A stretch of 64,000 nt of DNA. It comes from Glaciecola sp. GTDB lineage: Bacteria; Pseudomonadota; Gammaproteobacteria; Enterobacterales; Alteromonadaceae. The notes beneath the pieces are model-generated. The model was not told the DNA's origin. It saw only the letters and a list, made by a program, of their open reading frames with translations, and did not search any database. Shown here in pieces: positions 8,994 to 18,495 of this stretch (the stretch's first letter is position 1; each line of letters opens with the position of its first letter). Both the position numbers and the translations under genes were made by a program. The DNA lies in assembly GCA_029246415.1 (NCBI GenBank), contig JAQWNF010000007.1, positions 1 to 64,000 on the forward strand, read 5' to 3'.

Positions 8994-9091
8994 GTAGAGA
9001 GACCGTGGTAAACAAGACGAGTAATTTCTGGTCTTTACTGATCTTTATTGAATAAGGCTTAGGTTATCATAAATATAGGAATATGCGATAT

Positions 9092-10015
9092 TTAGTTGAT
9101 TTTAGGCTTTTTTTTACCTAATGAGCACATAATTGAACCCACAATGACTAACCCTGCACCAACATAAGCCCATTGATCCATTTGACTATGAGCGAAGCGT
9201 TCAGGCGCAACTTCAATAGCGACTACAACCGATAAATAAGTAAAGATAGGTGCAGTAGCGATAATGGCACTAACTTTAGATGCACTCCACACCTCCATGG
9301 CTTCAGTAAATGCACCATAGGCAATAATTGTATTAATACAGCAGAAAACTAACGCACTAAGATGAATCGGTTGCAGATGCATTATTGCAGAAAAATCTGT
9401 TAACGGGATCAAAATGACGAAACCAAGTACATACATAAACAAGGTCAGTTGTTTTGCGCTAAAACTGCGCAGTAGTGGCTTTTGAGCTAATGCATAAATA
9501 GCCCATGTCGTTGCGGCAAAAATAATAATGGCCAAGCCTACTGGCGACTCTGTTGTAGAAATCGTTAATGCATTGATACGTTCATTAAAAAACATCAACA
9601 TACCAGATAACAATACCGCTGCGCCAAAGGTTTGAAACCGTGTAAATCGTTCTTTAAAAATCACGACGCCACCTAGCATTAACAAAAATGGCGCTAATTG
9701 CATTACCACTTGTACCGTCTCAGGGTTGAGATAATCTAGACCAATCACATTGGTGGTGTAATTGAGCACTAACATAATACTGGCAAAGACGATTAAGCCA
9801 ATGGTTTTAGGCGTTAATAATGCTTTAACCGGTAGTTTCCGACTGGTCAATAAAACAGCAAAAACAAACAGTCCAGCGACTAAAAAACGGTATGCGGTGA
9901 TCGTCATACTGTCCATGACTTCTAAACATATTTTTAAAAATAATGGTAACACGCCCCATAATACTGCAGTAATTGCAGCCAATACGAAACCATAAACCGG
10001 GCGAGGTTCAGTCAT
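9092..10015 (-). CDS. DMT-superfamily transporter (EamA type)
   Basis: The 307-residue protein has about ten hydrophobic helices arranged as two EamA repeats of five. The first begins AAITAVLWGVLPLFLK and the second near LAIIIFAATTWAIYALAQKP, with the typical glutamate-containing VVIFKERF at the end of the first repeat. It ends in a lysine-rich cytoplasmic tail. Such proteins export metabolites or amino acids; the substrate cannot be predicted. It appears to be monocistronic or transcribed after the DUF6279 lipoprotein gene 27 bases upstream. Confidence 0.88.
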   Translation of the reverse strand: MTEPRPVYGFVLAAITAVLWGVLPLFLKICLEVMDSMTITAYRFLVAGLFVFAVLLTSRKLPVKALLTPKTIGLIVFASIMLVLNYTTNVIGLDYLNPETVQVVMQLAPFLLMLGGVVIFKERFTRFQTFGAAVLLSGMLMFFNERINALTISTTESPVGLAIIIFAATTWAIYALAQKPLLRSFSAKQLTLFMYVLGFVILIPLTDFSAIMHLQPIHLSALVFCCINTIIAYGAFTEAMEVWSASKVSAIIATAPIFTYLSVVVAIEVAPERFAHSQMDQWAYVGAGLVIVGSIMCSLGKKKPKIN

Positions 10016-10042
10016 GTAGTGCCTTTAAGTGAAGTTTTTAGA

Positions 10043-10870
10043 CTAGCTAATGGATTGTAACAACGTTAAATATTCGTCAATTTTTTCAATTAATTCATCA
10101 CGTTGCTGTGCTGAAAGTGTCGGAAAGATAGCCCAAAGCATATCAATATACAATGCTTTATTTGCTTCAGATGCCTTTTGCAATGCTGCTGGTTGGAGGG
10201 TTTCTTGATTAATAATGAAATCAGCTAAGCGTTGTTGTGCTAGCTCATCAAATCCTGCACTGAGTAAGATCTTACGTGCCGTTTGATTACTGACATCGCC
10301 ATATTCTTGCCACAGAGAATAGGTAGAGTTTAACTTAGCGACATAAGATCCAACAATTTCTGCCTGTGATTGTGACATCGGCCCTATGTATTCTTCCATA
10401 GATTCCATAATTCGCTCGGCACGCGATGGTTGTTTTTTCTGTCTTGCAACAAACTCCTCCGCACGCTCCTTACGTTCATGATTAATCGTCGCAAATAACT
10501 GTGAGAGTTGATCGACGTTTAACGTCACGCCTATGGCAGCGACATCTGGTGCAACACGTTGGCGTATACGTTCGATGTGAGTTTGTGCTTCATCGAATTG
10601 TTGCGCGAGTTGCTCACGTGAAAACTGTTGCGTGGTTACCGCGGTTTTAAGGGTGTTGAGTTGCTGTTGATAGCGCGGAATTTCAGATTGGCGATGCCAA
10701 CTTAACCATTCATCAATAGTGCTTTCTACCACCGGCTGTTGCTGGTCATTAAAATCAATATATTTACTCACCCACCATTTTACTAAAAAATCGGCGTTAT
10801 TATAAACGATACTACTTGAGCAAGCGCTTAGCAGTATCGTAATAGTAAAAATGAAAAATAATCGACGCAT
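10043..10870 (-). CDS. DUF6279-type outer membrane lipoprotein
   Basis: This 275-residue protein has a lipoprotein signal peptide ending in the lipobox LLSAC (Cys17). The mature start VYNNADFLVKWWVSKYIDF matches the DUF6279 family. The rest is largely helical with charged, coiled-coil-like stretches (about 85-180). No function is established. The residues after the lipid cysteine are serines, which would favour outer membrane sorting. It precedes the DMT transporter gene by 27 bases. Confidence 0.8.
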   Translation of the reverse strand: MRRLFFIFTITILLSACSSSIVYNNADFLVKWWVSKYIDFNDQQQPVVESTIDEWLSWHRQSEIPRYQQQLNTLKTAVTTQQFSREQLAQQFDEAQTHIERIRQRVAPDVAAIGVTLNVDQLSQLFATINHERKERAEEFVARQKKQPSRAERIMESMEEYIGPMSQSQAEIVGSYVAKLNSTYSLWQEYGDVSNQTARKILLSAGFDELAQQRLADFIINQETLQPAALQKASEANKALYIDMLWAIFPTLSAQQRDELIEKIDEYLTLLQSIS

Positions 10871-10938
10871 GAGTCACATATATAATTTTTTAGGGTATGT
10901 ATTATATACCTAATAATGACAATTTAGTTCAATTATAG

Positions 10939-11400
10939 TTACGGCTGAATGTTAAAACGACGCAACAAATGCATCCACCACCAAGCAGGTCCAACTAATA
11001 AAAAGCGTAAATCCTCAAAGAATGAAGGTTTTTTTCCTTCAATTTTATGGCCGACAAACTGTAATATCCACATGATGACAAATAACGCAATTGAAAACTG
11101 CCATATCGAAATCCCAGCCTGTTCTAGTGCACTTATACCAATGAACACAGCGATTGTTAAGAGGGTCATGGCAGCCCCAATCGGTCCTGATAATTTGAAA
11201 TAATACATCAGCATCGGGATCGCTAGAATATGTGCAAATGTAATATCAAACTTAGCAATCATTTCAGGCATAGGAATGGCGTAAATTAAACCAATCGTAA
11301 CAAAGAAAATACTCGGTACCGCTATTCCGTGGATCCAGACATTCGTTGAGTTTTGGTGTGATTCACCGTATTGATGTAATAATTTGTCGATTTGACGCAT
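10939..11400 (-). CDS. DUF962 / Mpo1-like membrane protein
   Basis: This is a 153-residue protein with four hydrophobic helices. NVWIHGIAVPSIFF near the N-terminus and QFVGHKIEGKKPSFFEDL near the C-terminus are the conserved histidine-containing segments of DUF962. The yeast member Mpo1 is an Fe(II)-dependent dioxygenase acting on 2-hydroxy fatty acids; transferring that activity to this bacterial protein is inference. A short C-terminal amphipathic segment (WWWMHLLRRF) follows. It stands alone on the minus strand, divergent from the M61 peptidase. Confidence 0.85.
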   Translation of the reverse strand: MRQIDKLLHQYGESHQNSTNVWIHGIAVPSIFFVTIGLIYAIPMPEMIAKFDITFAHILAIPMLMYYFKLSGPIGAAMTLLTIAVFIGISALEQAGISIWQFSIALFVIMWILQFVGHKIEGKKPSFFEDLRFLLVGPAWWWMHLLRRFNIQP

Positions 11401-11517
11401 ACATTCTCCAGATATCGCTTGTTATTTATAATTAAAGCACAGTATTCTTTATTGGTTATACTAATATGTATTACGTCTCAATATTAACATTATTTTTACA
11501 ATCGTCTAGGGAAACTT

Positions 11518-13392
11518 ATGCCACAAACCATTTGTTATGATGTGCAGTTATTTGATGCCAATGCACACTTAATACAAATCACAGTCACACTTCCTGCTAA
11601 CGCACAACAGACGATTTTACGACTGCCCAATTGGATCCCCGGGAGTTATATGATCAGAGACTTTGCTCAACACGTGCATCAAGAACAAGCAAGAGACTCC
11701 CTCGACCAAGCGCTTGCATGGCGTAAAACCTCTAAACATACTTGGATCATCGCTCCTTGTAGCTATGACTTTACGTTTAGCTATATGGTATTTGCCAATG
11801 ATTTGTCCGTGCGTAGTGCGTATATTAATGACCAATATGCATTTTTTAATGGTACCAGTGTATTCATGCAAGTCATTGATGATCTTGACCAAAAAACGCA
11901 AGTCCTTGAAGATTTTGGGATTAATGATGAACGTGAATACGCGGTGAGATTGTTTGGCAATCAATATTCATTAGCGCATCAATGGCAAGTCAACACAACC
12001 CTTCCTGTCGTGTTAAAAGAAGATGTGCATCCTTTACAGCGCAGTGACTCGGAATATTTACTCGGTAATTTTCAAGTAAATTCATACGCCAACTTGATTG
12101 ATCACCCGATCGTTATCGGTGCCATAAATGTGCATTCATTCATGGTCGAAGATGTCGTATTTGAAATGATGTTTACCGAACAAGTCGATTTGGATATGGT
12201 GGCGCTACTTGATGACATGAAAAAAATCTGCGCTCATCACTTGCACTTATTCAACTCTCACACCCCGATTAAGCGCTATGTATTTCAAACATTAGTCGCC
12301 AAAGACGGTTTTGGTGGTTTAGAGCACCAAGCCTCAACCGCATTATTATATCCTCGTGATTCTTTAAAAAATACGGCGAAGACTGGGGTAAGTGAAGGCT
12401 ACGAAACATTTTTAAGCCTGTGCGCCCATGAGCTTTTCCATACATGGCATGTTAAACGGATAAAGCCGGATGTCATGGTTAACCCATCATTAACACTAGA
12501 AAACTACACCAATCAATTATGGATTTATGAAGGTTTCACCAGTTTTTATGATGATGCGACACTCGTGCGAACCGGTATTATCCCCGCTCAATCTTATGCC
12601 AATATTTTAGCCAAAAATATTACGCGTTTATTGCGTAACCCGGGCAGAATCGATCAATCCATTAGCCGCTCAAGTTTTGAAGCATGGACGAAGTTTTATA
12701 AACAAACCCCAGATTCAACAAACTTTATTGTCAGTTATTACAACAAAGGCGGCCTGGCTGCACTGTGTCTCGATATTACTTTGTTGTTGCAATCTAACGG
12801 TGAAGTCAATTTGGATACGGTGATGCGTTTATTGTGGGAACATTACGGTGTGGAAGAAATCGGTACGCCAGACCATGTAATTGAATTAATTTGCAAACAA
12901 CACCTTAATTTGAATGTAGAAAGTATTGTGCACCAACTCGCACACAGTACCACAGAGTTACCTTTAGCAAGCTTACTGCCAAACATTGGCCTGCGCGTCG
13001 CATTGCGACCAGCAATTGATGTCAATGACAAAGGAGGGATCAGCAAAGCGTCGCCTTGCCCTATAGCCTTTGGTGCCATGTACAGCGCTAATCCGGTCGG
13101 CATTAAGTTAACGCAAGTCTTATTAGGCTCTCCCGTGGCCAGTGCTGGCATGAGTCGTGATGATATATTAATTGCCATGGCTAACTATGAAGTCAGTCAA
13201 ACGAACATCAGCAATTTACTCACCCGTTTTGCTCGGCAACCTAGTGTTGAATTAACCTGGTTACGCGATGGACGTCTATGCACAGGCACTATGCCAATCG
13301 AATCAGCCTTGTGTGACACTGCAGAAGTACATGTGGTAGATGAAACTAAGTTTAACGCATGGGCGCAACGCACACTGACTTTTACACAGTAG
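11518..13392 (+). CDS. M61-family metallopeptidase with PDZ domain
   Basis: This 624-residue protein has an N-terminal beta-rich domain containing LPNWIPGSYMIRDFAQHV, the family signature. The catalytic zinc site follows: HELFH at 304-308, with the third ligand Glu338 in WIYEGFTSFYDD. A PDZ domain sits near residues 495-590 (KLTQVLLGSPVASAGMSRDD). Characterised members are aminopeptidases with preference for glycine or alanine. No signal peptide is visible, so it is probably cytoplasmic. It overlaps the convergent hydrolase gene by 11 bases, so the 3' ends are antisense to each other. Confidence 0.92.
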   Translation: MPQTICYDVQLFDANAHLIQITVTLPANAQQTILRLPNWIPGSYMIRDFAQHVHQEQARDSLDQALAWRKTSKHTWIIAPCSYDFTFSYMVFANDLSVRSAYINDQYAFFNGTSVFMQVIDDLDQKTQVLEDFGINDEREYAVRLFGNQYSLAHQWQVNTTLPVVLKEDVHPLQRSDSEYLLGNFQVNSYANLIDHPIVIGAINVHSFMVEDVVFEMMFTEQVDLDMVALLDDMKKICAHHLHLFNSHTPIKRYVFQTLVAKDGFGGLEHQASTALLYPRDSLKNTAKTGVSEGYETFLSLCAHELFHTWHVKRIKPDVMVNPSLTLENYTNQLWIYEGFTSFYDDATLVRTGIIPAQSYANILAKNITRLLRNPGRIDQSISRSSFEAWTKFYKQTPDSTNFIVSYYNKGGLAALCLDITLLLQSNGEVNLDTVMRLLWEHYGVEEIGTPDHVIELICKQHLNLNVESIVHQLAHSTTELPLASLLPNIGLRVALRPAIDVNDKGGISKASPCPIAFGAMYSANPVGIKLTQVLLGSPVASAGMSRDDILIAMANYEVSQTNISNLLTRFARQPSVELTWLRDGRLCTGTMPIESALCDTAEVHVVDETKFNAWAQRTLTFTQ

Positions 13393-14365
13393 GTGCCTGG
13401 TCCAATAACGAGGACAATGCCTGAGTAATTAATTGCGGATACTGCATGTGAACGTAATGATTACCAGGTGACTCGATTGTTGTCAGTTGTCTAAACCAAT
13501 CATGGCGCGATTGTGCTTGTGCTTTTACGCGTTCAAAGCCATCTTGGGCCACGACCAGTAATATCGGGCATTGAATATGTTGAATAATATCTTGGGCCTG
13601 CTCATCTGTAAAACGCAAGGTTGAAACAGTGCGTAAGCGACTATCAGTGCCCCACTCACAACCACTGGACACAACAGCTGACGCTGTGCGAAAGACGAGG
13701 TTACGACGCATAATTAAGTCCGTGTGAGCAAGACTAATTTGGCTGATTTGCATGCGGGCTTGTAATACATGTTGATAACTTTTTGGTTGTTTGGGTGACT
13801 TGCTTGCAGCAGTAATGCGACTATCAATTGATGCGCGCATTTGTTTTACCGTATTGTCAGTGGCATCGGTTAACGGACCCACTGTTTCAATTAATAGTAA
13901 CTGAGTGACAACATCTTCGAGTATCGCAGCCACTGAACAACCAATGATCCCCCCCATCGAATGACCCACTATACACACGTTGCTCCAAGCCTCTTGGCGG
14001 ATCAAGTCGACCACATCTTGAATATAATCTGATTGATGGTAATGCGCATCACGACTGCGATGACTCGAGTGTCCATGTCCAGGTAAATCGATGGCAAATA
14101 CCTGTGCATGTTGATAAGTAGACTCTTGGCGTAATTGAGTTAAAAACGGAATAAAAGAATGACAATTATCCAGATACCCATGCAAACATAAAATCACGGG
14201 TAAATCTGCATCGACGCTCGTTGGATATAAACTAATACCCGCTAATTGGGTGCCATTGCTAAGCGTAAACTTGATAGATGTAAAACAGCAAGCGCTATCA
14301 TTGATCCTTAAAACCGAATTAGCTTGCTGCTCTCCTGAAAGTAGCGCTGGGGGAATCTCAGACAT
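13382..14365 (-). CDS. Alpha/beta hydrolase
   Basis: A 327-residue alpha/beta hydrolase fold protein. The oxyanion region is LCLHGYLDN, the nucleophile elbow GHSMGG (Ser136), the acid probably lies in LLVVAQDGF, and the histidine in ESPGNHYVHM near residue 309. The AIDLPGHGHS motif is typical of the family. The substrate is unknown. The ATG shares one base with the stop of the Slp-type lipoprotein gene upstream, so the two are likely co-translated. The 3' end overlaps the M61 gene on the other strand. Confidence 0.88.
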   Translation of the reverse strand: MSEIPPALLSGEQQANSVLRINDSACCFTSIKFTLSNGTQLAGISLYPTSVDADLPVILCLHGYLDNCHSFIPFLTQLRQESTYQHAQVFAIDLPGHGHSSHRSRDAHYHQSDYIQDVVDLIRQEAWSNVCIVGHSMGGIIGCSVAAILEDVVTQLLLIETVGPLTDATDNTVKQMRASIDSRITAASKSPKQPKSYQHVLQARMQISQISLAHTDLIMRRNLVFRTASAVVSSGCEWGTDSRLRTVSTLRFTDEQAQDIIQHIQCPILLVVAQDGFERVKAQAQSRHDWFRQLTTIESPGNHYVHMQYPQLITQALSSLLDQAPTV

Positions 14366-15087
14366 TATTTTTCAGAGTATTTCACGTTGCTTTCAGCACT
14401 TTTCGAGATCGCAGGTGTCTTTGGTGGCTGCTTTGTCATCTGTGAATGACTATTAGCGCTACCACCATGTTGACTATTTGATGACTGCCCAACATCACCT
14501 GATTGTGTATTATGAGACTTCACCCGAATGCGCCCACGCTCATTATAAAAACCATGATAGCGCGTGCGATAAAACGGGAAGCCTAAATCAAACCCAAAAT
14601 GATTACCGAATCGAAAAAAAGGAGTAATTTGTACTTGGCTGTATTCAAAGTCTTGGATGTCTTCCCATAAATAATAGCCTGTCGCATTGATACTCGGATA
14701 AATATATACCTGTTCAGATACCATGCCTTCGATGGGCTCACCAACTGTCCCTAACACGCTGACAACACGTTCAGCTTTAAAGACTAACGGGTCAATAAAC
14801 CCATCAATCAATACTTTAAAGCGTCCAATGGAGGCTTTTCTTAAATTGGGTCGGCCATCTGATTTGAGCGGGTAATGTACCATTTCAATGACACTACCTT
14901 GGGCGTTGTTTTCGACTTGTGCTACCACCCCCCCCCAGCGCGCCATAGACTCTAATGGCACTTTATTCATGACCACATCTTCATACGATACGAGAGGTTG
15001 TTCTTTTGCCGTTTCTAATACTGCTGGTACAGACGCACAGCCGCTGACTAATACAACCAACAATATACTTAAAAGCCTAATATTCAT
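14365..15087 (-). CDS. yeaY: Slp-family outer membrane lipoprotein (YeaY-like)
   Basis: A lipoprotein of 240 residues from the chosen start. The ATG at 15087 has AAGGA upstream and gives a clean signal peptide with lipobox VSGC (Cys17); an earlier in-frame start at 15147 would add a leader without a ribosome binding site. The mature part matches the Slp/YeaY family of starvation-inducible lipoproteins: YEDVVMNKVPLESMARWGGV and later IYPSINATGYYLWEDIQDF. The last 60 residues are low-complexity Ser/Gln/Lys. In E. coli yeaY lies beside tsaB and yoaA, and the same neighbourhood is kept here with one small gene in between. Confidence 0.85.
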   Translation of the reverse strand: MNIRLLSILLVVLVSGCASVPAVLETAKEQPLVSYEDVVMNKVPLESMARWGGVVAQVENNAQGSVIEMVHYPLKSDGRPNLRKASIGRFKVLIDGFIDPLVFKAERVVSVLGTVGEPIEGMVSEQVYIYPSINATGYYLWEDIQDFEYSQVQITPFFRFGNHFGFDLGFPFYRTRYHGFYNERGRIRVKSHNTQSGDVGQSSNSQHGGSANSHSQMTKQPPKTPAISKSAESNVKYSEK

Positions 15088-15178
15088 GAGGGGTGAGTCC
15101 TTGATAAAACAAAATTGCAATAATGATAATATAACCATATTTACCATTATTCACAATCTCTGCTGAATCAAAACTGAA

Positions 15179-15499
15179 TCAAGCGAATGTATCTACACCG
15201 AGCATTTGTCGGATGTGTTCTTTTTCATTTTGTTTAGATTGTATCTGTTGATATGCATGCAATGCATCGCGAGAGTGTCGATTAGGCTGATCATAAAACG
15301 TATTCTGTTCTTGGGCAAAACGTTCTGCCTGCGCGTAAATACGTTCATCTACATCACGACGTATCGCAATAGGCGCATTATTTTTAGATTCAGTATCCGT
15401 ACTTTTCTGAGTGCGAGTGTGATCAGCAGTGGATTGCTTCACTGCTGGATTCACGACCATCGCGCGCTGCGATATTATCGCAGAAGTCTCAATATCCAT
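15179..15499 (-). CDS. Conserved hypothetical protein, 106 residues
   Basis: I do not recognise a characterised family. The protein is hydrophilic, with a disordered Ser/Thr/Asn-rich N-terminal half and a helical, charged C-terminal half (DERIYAQAERFAQEQNTFYD, then AYQQIQSKQNEKEHIRQMLG) ending GVDTFA. The tail has the look of a conserved helical motif. There is no signal peptide or membrane segment. It lies between the Slp gene and tsaB on the same strand, 198 bases from tsaB, so it probably has its own promoter. Confidence 0.6.
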   Translation of the reverse strand: MDIETSAIISQRAMVVNPAVKQSTADHTRTQKSTDTESKNNAPIAIRRDVDERIYAQAERFAQEQNTFYDQPNRHSRDALHAYQQIQSKQNEKEHIRQMLGVDTFA

Positions 15500-15697
15500 G
15501 TTGTCTTACCTAAAAACCTAAAAGTCAAAAAACTGACAATATTCAATCATCAAACCAATTAAACAGTAAATGCAATAATCATGCTCAAATGCAAATGTTA
15601 TTCTTTTGTACAACTTGAAGTTAAGAATGTATTAGACAAAATAGCAAGCCGTGAAGCATTATTATTTATGATGAATCACGACTTAGGTAAGTTAGTG

Positions 15698-16402
15698 TTA
15701 CTCTTTCCCAGGTAATTTTTTCCATGTAACCGTATCGCGCAGATAGACAGGCTCTACGTCTTCGATAGCGAGGCCTTTACCAAGAGCAAATTGCTGCGCG
15801 ACTAATGGCAGCATATACAATGCATTTGGCAACGTTATTTTAATCGCTGTAGATACTAGTTGAGATAATTCCGAATAGGCTTCCCAGCCAGTTCCCACCA
15901 AAGCAACTTGACTGTCAGAAATCTGACTCTGGATGTTTGTAGGTAGAGTAGATAGTGCTTGCTTAGGTGAGATAACACATTCTGTCCCAACCAATACCGC
16001 CAACCCCTGTTGCAATTGATAATGGGCAAAGTACACTTCATCCATGCGAGCATCAATAGCCGCATACACATCGGTTAACTGTTGCTCTGCGCTAAATGCT
16101 TCTTGAGCAAGTGTTGCTAATGTGGACATACCAACGACTGGAACATCAAGTCCCAAGGCTAAGCCTTGCGTCATACCCAATGCAATGCGCACACCAGTAA
16201 ATGAACCGGGCCCATGACCGAAACCGATCCCTTGAATATCTTGTTTCGCTAGGCCCGCCTCATCAAGCACTTGCGCCAACATAGGTAAAATGGTTACCGA
16301 CTGCTGTTGCGGACATACTGAAAATTGACCGATGACTTTATCTTGATATTGCACAGCAACCGAACAGGCTTCTGTGGCAGTATCGATAACCACTATATTC
16401 AT
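15698..16402 (-). CDS. tsaB: tRNA threonylcarbamoyladenosine biosynthesis protein TsaB
   Basis: TsaB (YeaZ) is a non-catalytic ASKHA-fold partner of TsaD in making the t6A37 modification of ANN-decoding tRNAs. The 234-residue protein starts MNIVVIDTATEACSVAV and contains GIGFGHGPGSFTGVRIALGM, the family signature near residues 59-78. The start codon overlaps the stop of yoaA by four bases (ATGA), so the two are translationally coupled, as in E. coli where yoaA and tsaB are also adjacent. Confidence 0.95.
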   Translation of the reverse strand: MNIVVIDTATEACSVAVQYQDKVIGQFSVCPQQQSVTILPMLAQVLDEAGLAKQDIQGIGFGHGPGSFTGVRIALGMTQGLALGLDVPVVGMSTLATLAQEAFSAEQQLTDVYAAIDARMDEVYFAHYQLQQGLAVLVGTECVISPKQALSTLPTNIQSQISDSQVALVGTGWEAYSELSQLVSTAIKITLPNALYMLPLVAQQFALGKGLAIEDVEPVYLRDTVTWKKLPGKE

Positions 16403-18324
16403 ACGTTGGGTTCCACTAACGAGGTTAAAAATTGAGTTGCCTTACCCATATCGCGTGTTCTTCGCATGGGCGGTAAACTTGCTAAAAATATTTTACCATA
16501 ATCTTTGGTGACCAAACGACTATCACAAATCACCAACACACCTTTGTCGGTTTCATCGCGGATCAAACGACCGGCTCCCTGTTTTAAGGTAATCACGGCT
16601 TGAGGTATTTGCACATGCATAAACGAGTTCTTTCCTCGCTTTTGTGCATCTTCCACTTTTGCTTGTAATAAAGGATCATCAGGAGAAGCAAACGGCAGTT
16701 TATCGATTAACACACACAATAAATCATCACCGCGCACATCCACCCCTTCCCAAAATGCCCCCGTAGCCAGTAATACAGATTCTTTGTTTTCGATATAACT
16801 ATCTAATAATGCTTGTTTGGTCGTTGTGCCTTGTACGAGTAATTCATTATCGATGCGCTCAGCTAATGCAGCAGCGACTTCTCTGAGCATCGCATGCGAG
16901 GTAAACAATAAAAAACAACGGCCTTTTGCAGCAGCGATTAATTCCATCGACACGCGGATCAAGGTGTCTTTCATGGCAAAATTAGAAGGTTCAGGTAAAT
17001 AATGGGGGACACATAACATCGCCTGATTGTAATAATCAAATGGACTGTCTAAAGCCAAGGTCTTGGCCTGTCGTAGACCCATATGCTCAGTGAAATGGGC
17101 GAAACCATTATCGACCATAAGCGTTGCTGAAGTGAACACCCAAGTGCGCTTCGGCTCAGTCACAATGCCATTGAACTTATCCGCAATACTCAAAGGTGTT
17201 AGGTGCAATACGACTTGTTTAGGAGTGGTTTCATACCACAAGCTCACGCCTTGGGTAGAAATGTCGGTAACGTCTTTTAAGTTACTTTTCGCTTGCACCA
17301 GACGTTCGTAAATATTATCTAGCTCTTTGTCTCGCCCTATATGTACTTTTAGTATATTCACTAAGGTCTTTAACGTATCGGTTAGGCGGTCTAATGCTTG
17401 CACGACATTATCATCCCACAGCATTTCCTTGAGTTTACCTTTTTGCGATTTTTCTGGAAAATATAAACGAAGATCCGTCGCTATCCCGGCTAATTTTTTT
17501 GCGGCTTTATCCGCTTGCTCAATGTCTTTTAGTGTCGTCCTAAATAAGCCGTAAATATCCCTAGCACTATCATGTAATAAACGCGTTGAGAACTGTTGCC
17601 CAAAATACTCACTGGCAATGTCTCCGATTTGATGAGCTTCATCGAAAATAATCGCATCAGCGTCGGGGATCAATTCTCCAAAGCCAGTATCTTTTAGCGC
17701 AAGATCAGCAAAAAACAAATGGTGATTGACCACAATGACATCCGCTTCGAGGGCTTCACCACGGGCTTTGACCAAATAGCATTCATCATAGTCTGGGCAT
17801 TCTTTACCAAGGCAGTTATCGACATTAGAGGTAACAAAAGGAATGACTTTGGCATTTTCAGGAATACTTTTTAATTCACCTATGTCGCCCGACTTGGTGG
17901 TACTAGCCCAGCGTCTAACTTGAGAAAACTCATGTAATGTTTCAGTATCTAATAAAACATTTGAGCCTGAATGATAAGATAAGCGGTGCTTACATAGATA
18001 ATTTGAACGACCTTTTAACAAAGCGGTTTGTTTATAGCTGCCGAGGGCTTTTTTGACTACAGGTAAATCACGATGAAACAGTTGCTCTTGCAGGTTTTTA
18101 GTCCCTGTAGAGATGATCGTTTTGCCTTCATTCATCAAAGCAGGTACTAAATAGGCAAAGGTTTTCCCCGTCCCAGTCCCCGCTTCAACCACTAGCTGTT
18201 GTTTTTTGGCCATAGCTTCATTAACGGCGTTCGCCATTTGCGTTTGGGCATCGCGCGGTAAAAATCCAGGGATCACATCTGCGAGTAAGCCATCTTTGGC
18301 AAACACTGAATTTATTTTTTTCAT
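16399..18324 (-). CDS. yoaA: ATP-dependent DNA helicase YoaA (DinG/XPD family)
   Basis: An iron-sulfur superfamily 2 helicase that in E. coli works with the DNA polymerase III chi subunit in DNA repair. From the ATG at 18324 it has 641 residues. Walker A is GTGTGKT (49-55), the Walker B box is DEAH, and four cysteines of the Fe-S cluster are in NYLCKHRL and DNCLGKECPDYDEC. C-terminal motifs include QGAGRLIRDE. I chose 18324 because AAGGTG lies just upstream; the GTG at 18339 would itself overlap that ribosome binding site. It is the first gene of a yoaA-tsaB unit. Confidence 0.94.
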   Translation of the reverse strand: MKKINSVFAKDGLLADVIPGFLPRDAQTQMANAVNEAMAKKQQLVVEAGTGTGKTFAYLVPALMNEGKTIISTGTKNLQEQLFHRDLPVVKKALGSYKQTALLKGRSNYLCKHRLSYHSGSNVLLDTETLHEFSQVRRWASTTKSGDIGELKSIPENAKVIPFVTSNVDNCLGKECPDYDECYLVKARGEALEADVIVVNHHLFFADLALKDTGFGELIPDADAIIFDEAHQIGDIASEYFGQQFSTRLLHDSARDIYGLFRTTLKDIEQADKAAKKLAGIATDLRLYFPEKSQKGKLKEMLWDDNVVQALDRLTDTLKTLVNILKVHIGRDKELDNIYERLVQAKSNLKDVTDISTQGVSLWYETTPKQVVLHLTPLSIADKFNGIVTEPKRTWVFTSATLMVDNGFAHFTEHMGLRQAKTLALDSPFDYYNQAMLCVPHYLPEPSNFAMKDTLIRVSMELIAAAKGRCFLLFTSHAMLREVAAALAERIDNELLVQGTTTKQALLDSYIENKESVLLATGAFWEGVDVRGDDLLCVLIDKLPFASPDDPLLQAKVEDAQKRGKNSFMHVQIPQAVITLKQGAGRLIRDETDKGVLVICDSRLVTKDYGKIFLASLPPMRRTRDMGKATQFLTSLVEPNV

Positions 18325-18423
18325 GAACACCTTTTTCACATTAACCTAGCTAGACACAATATTCTAATAGGGTAATTATGCCTGTTTCCCCAATAAAAAC
18401 CTACTGAACCAAAGCACTGAATA

Positions 18424-18458
18424 CAAAAAACCCGCTAACATCTAAATGCTAGCGGGTT
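18424..18458 (-). terminator. Rho-independent terminator of the peroxiredoxin gene
   Basis: On the minus strand AACCCGCTA pairs with TAGCGGGTT around a 12-base loop and is followed directly by a run of T residues. It lies 38 bases beyond the stop codon of the peroxiredoxin gene. Confidence 0.88.
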
Positions 18459-18495
18459 AATGATTATTAACTAATCGGTTCTAACAGAAAATTGC

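Noticed and set aside
15581-15715. 44-codon plus-strand frame beginning MLKCKCYSF
   Set aside because: No ribosome binding site, no family resemblance, and the end runs into tsaB on the other strand. It could be real but cannot be supported.
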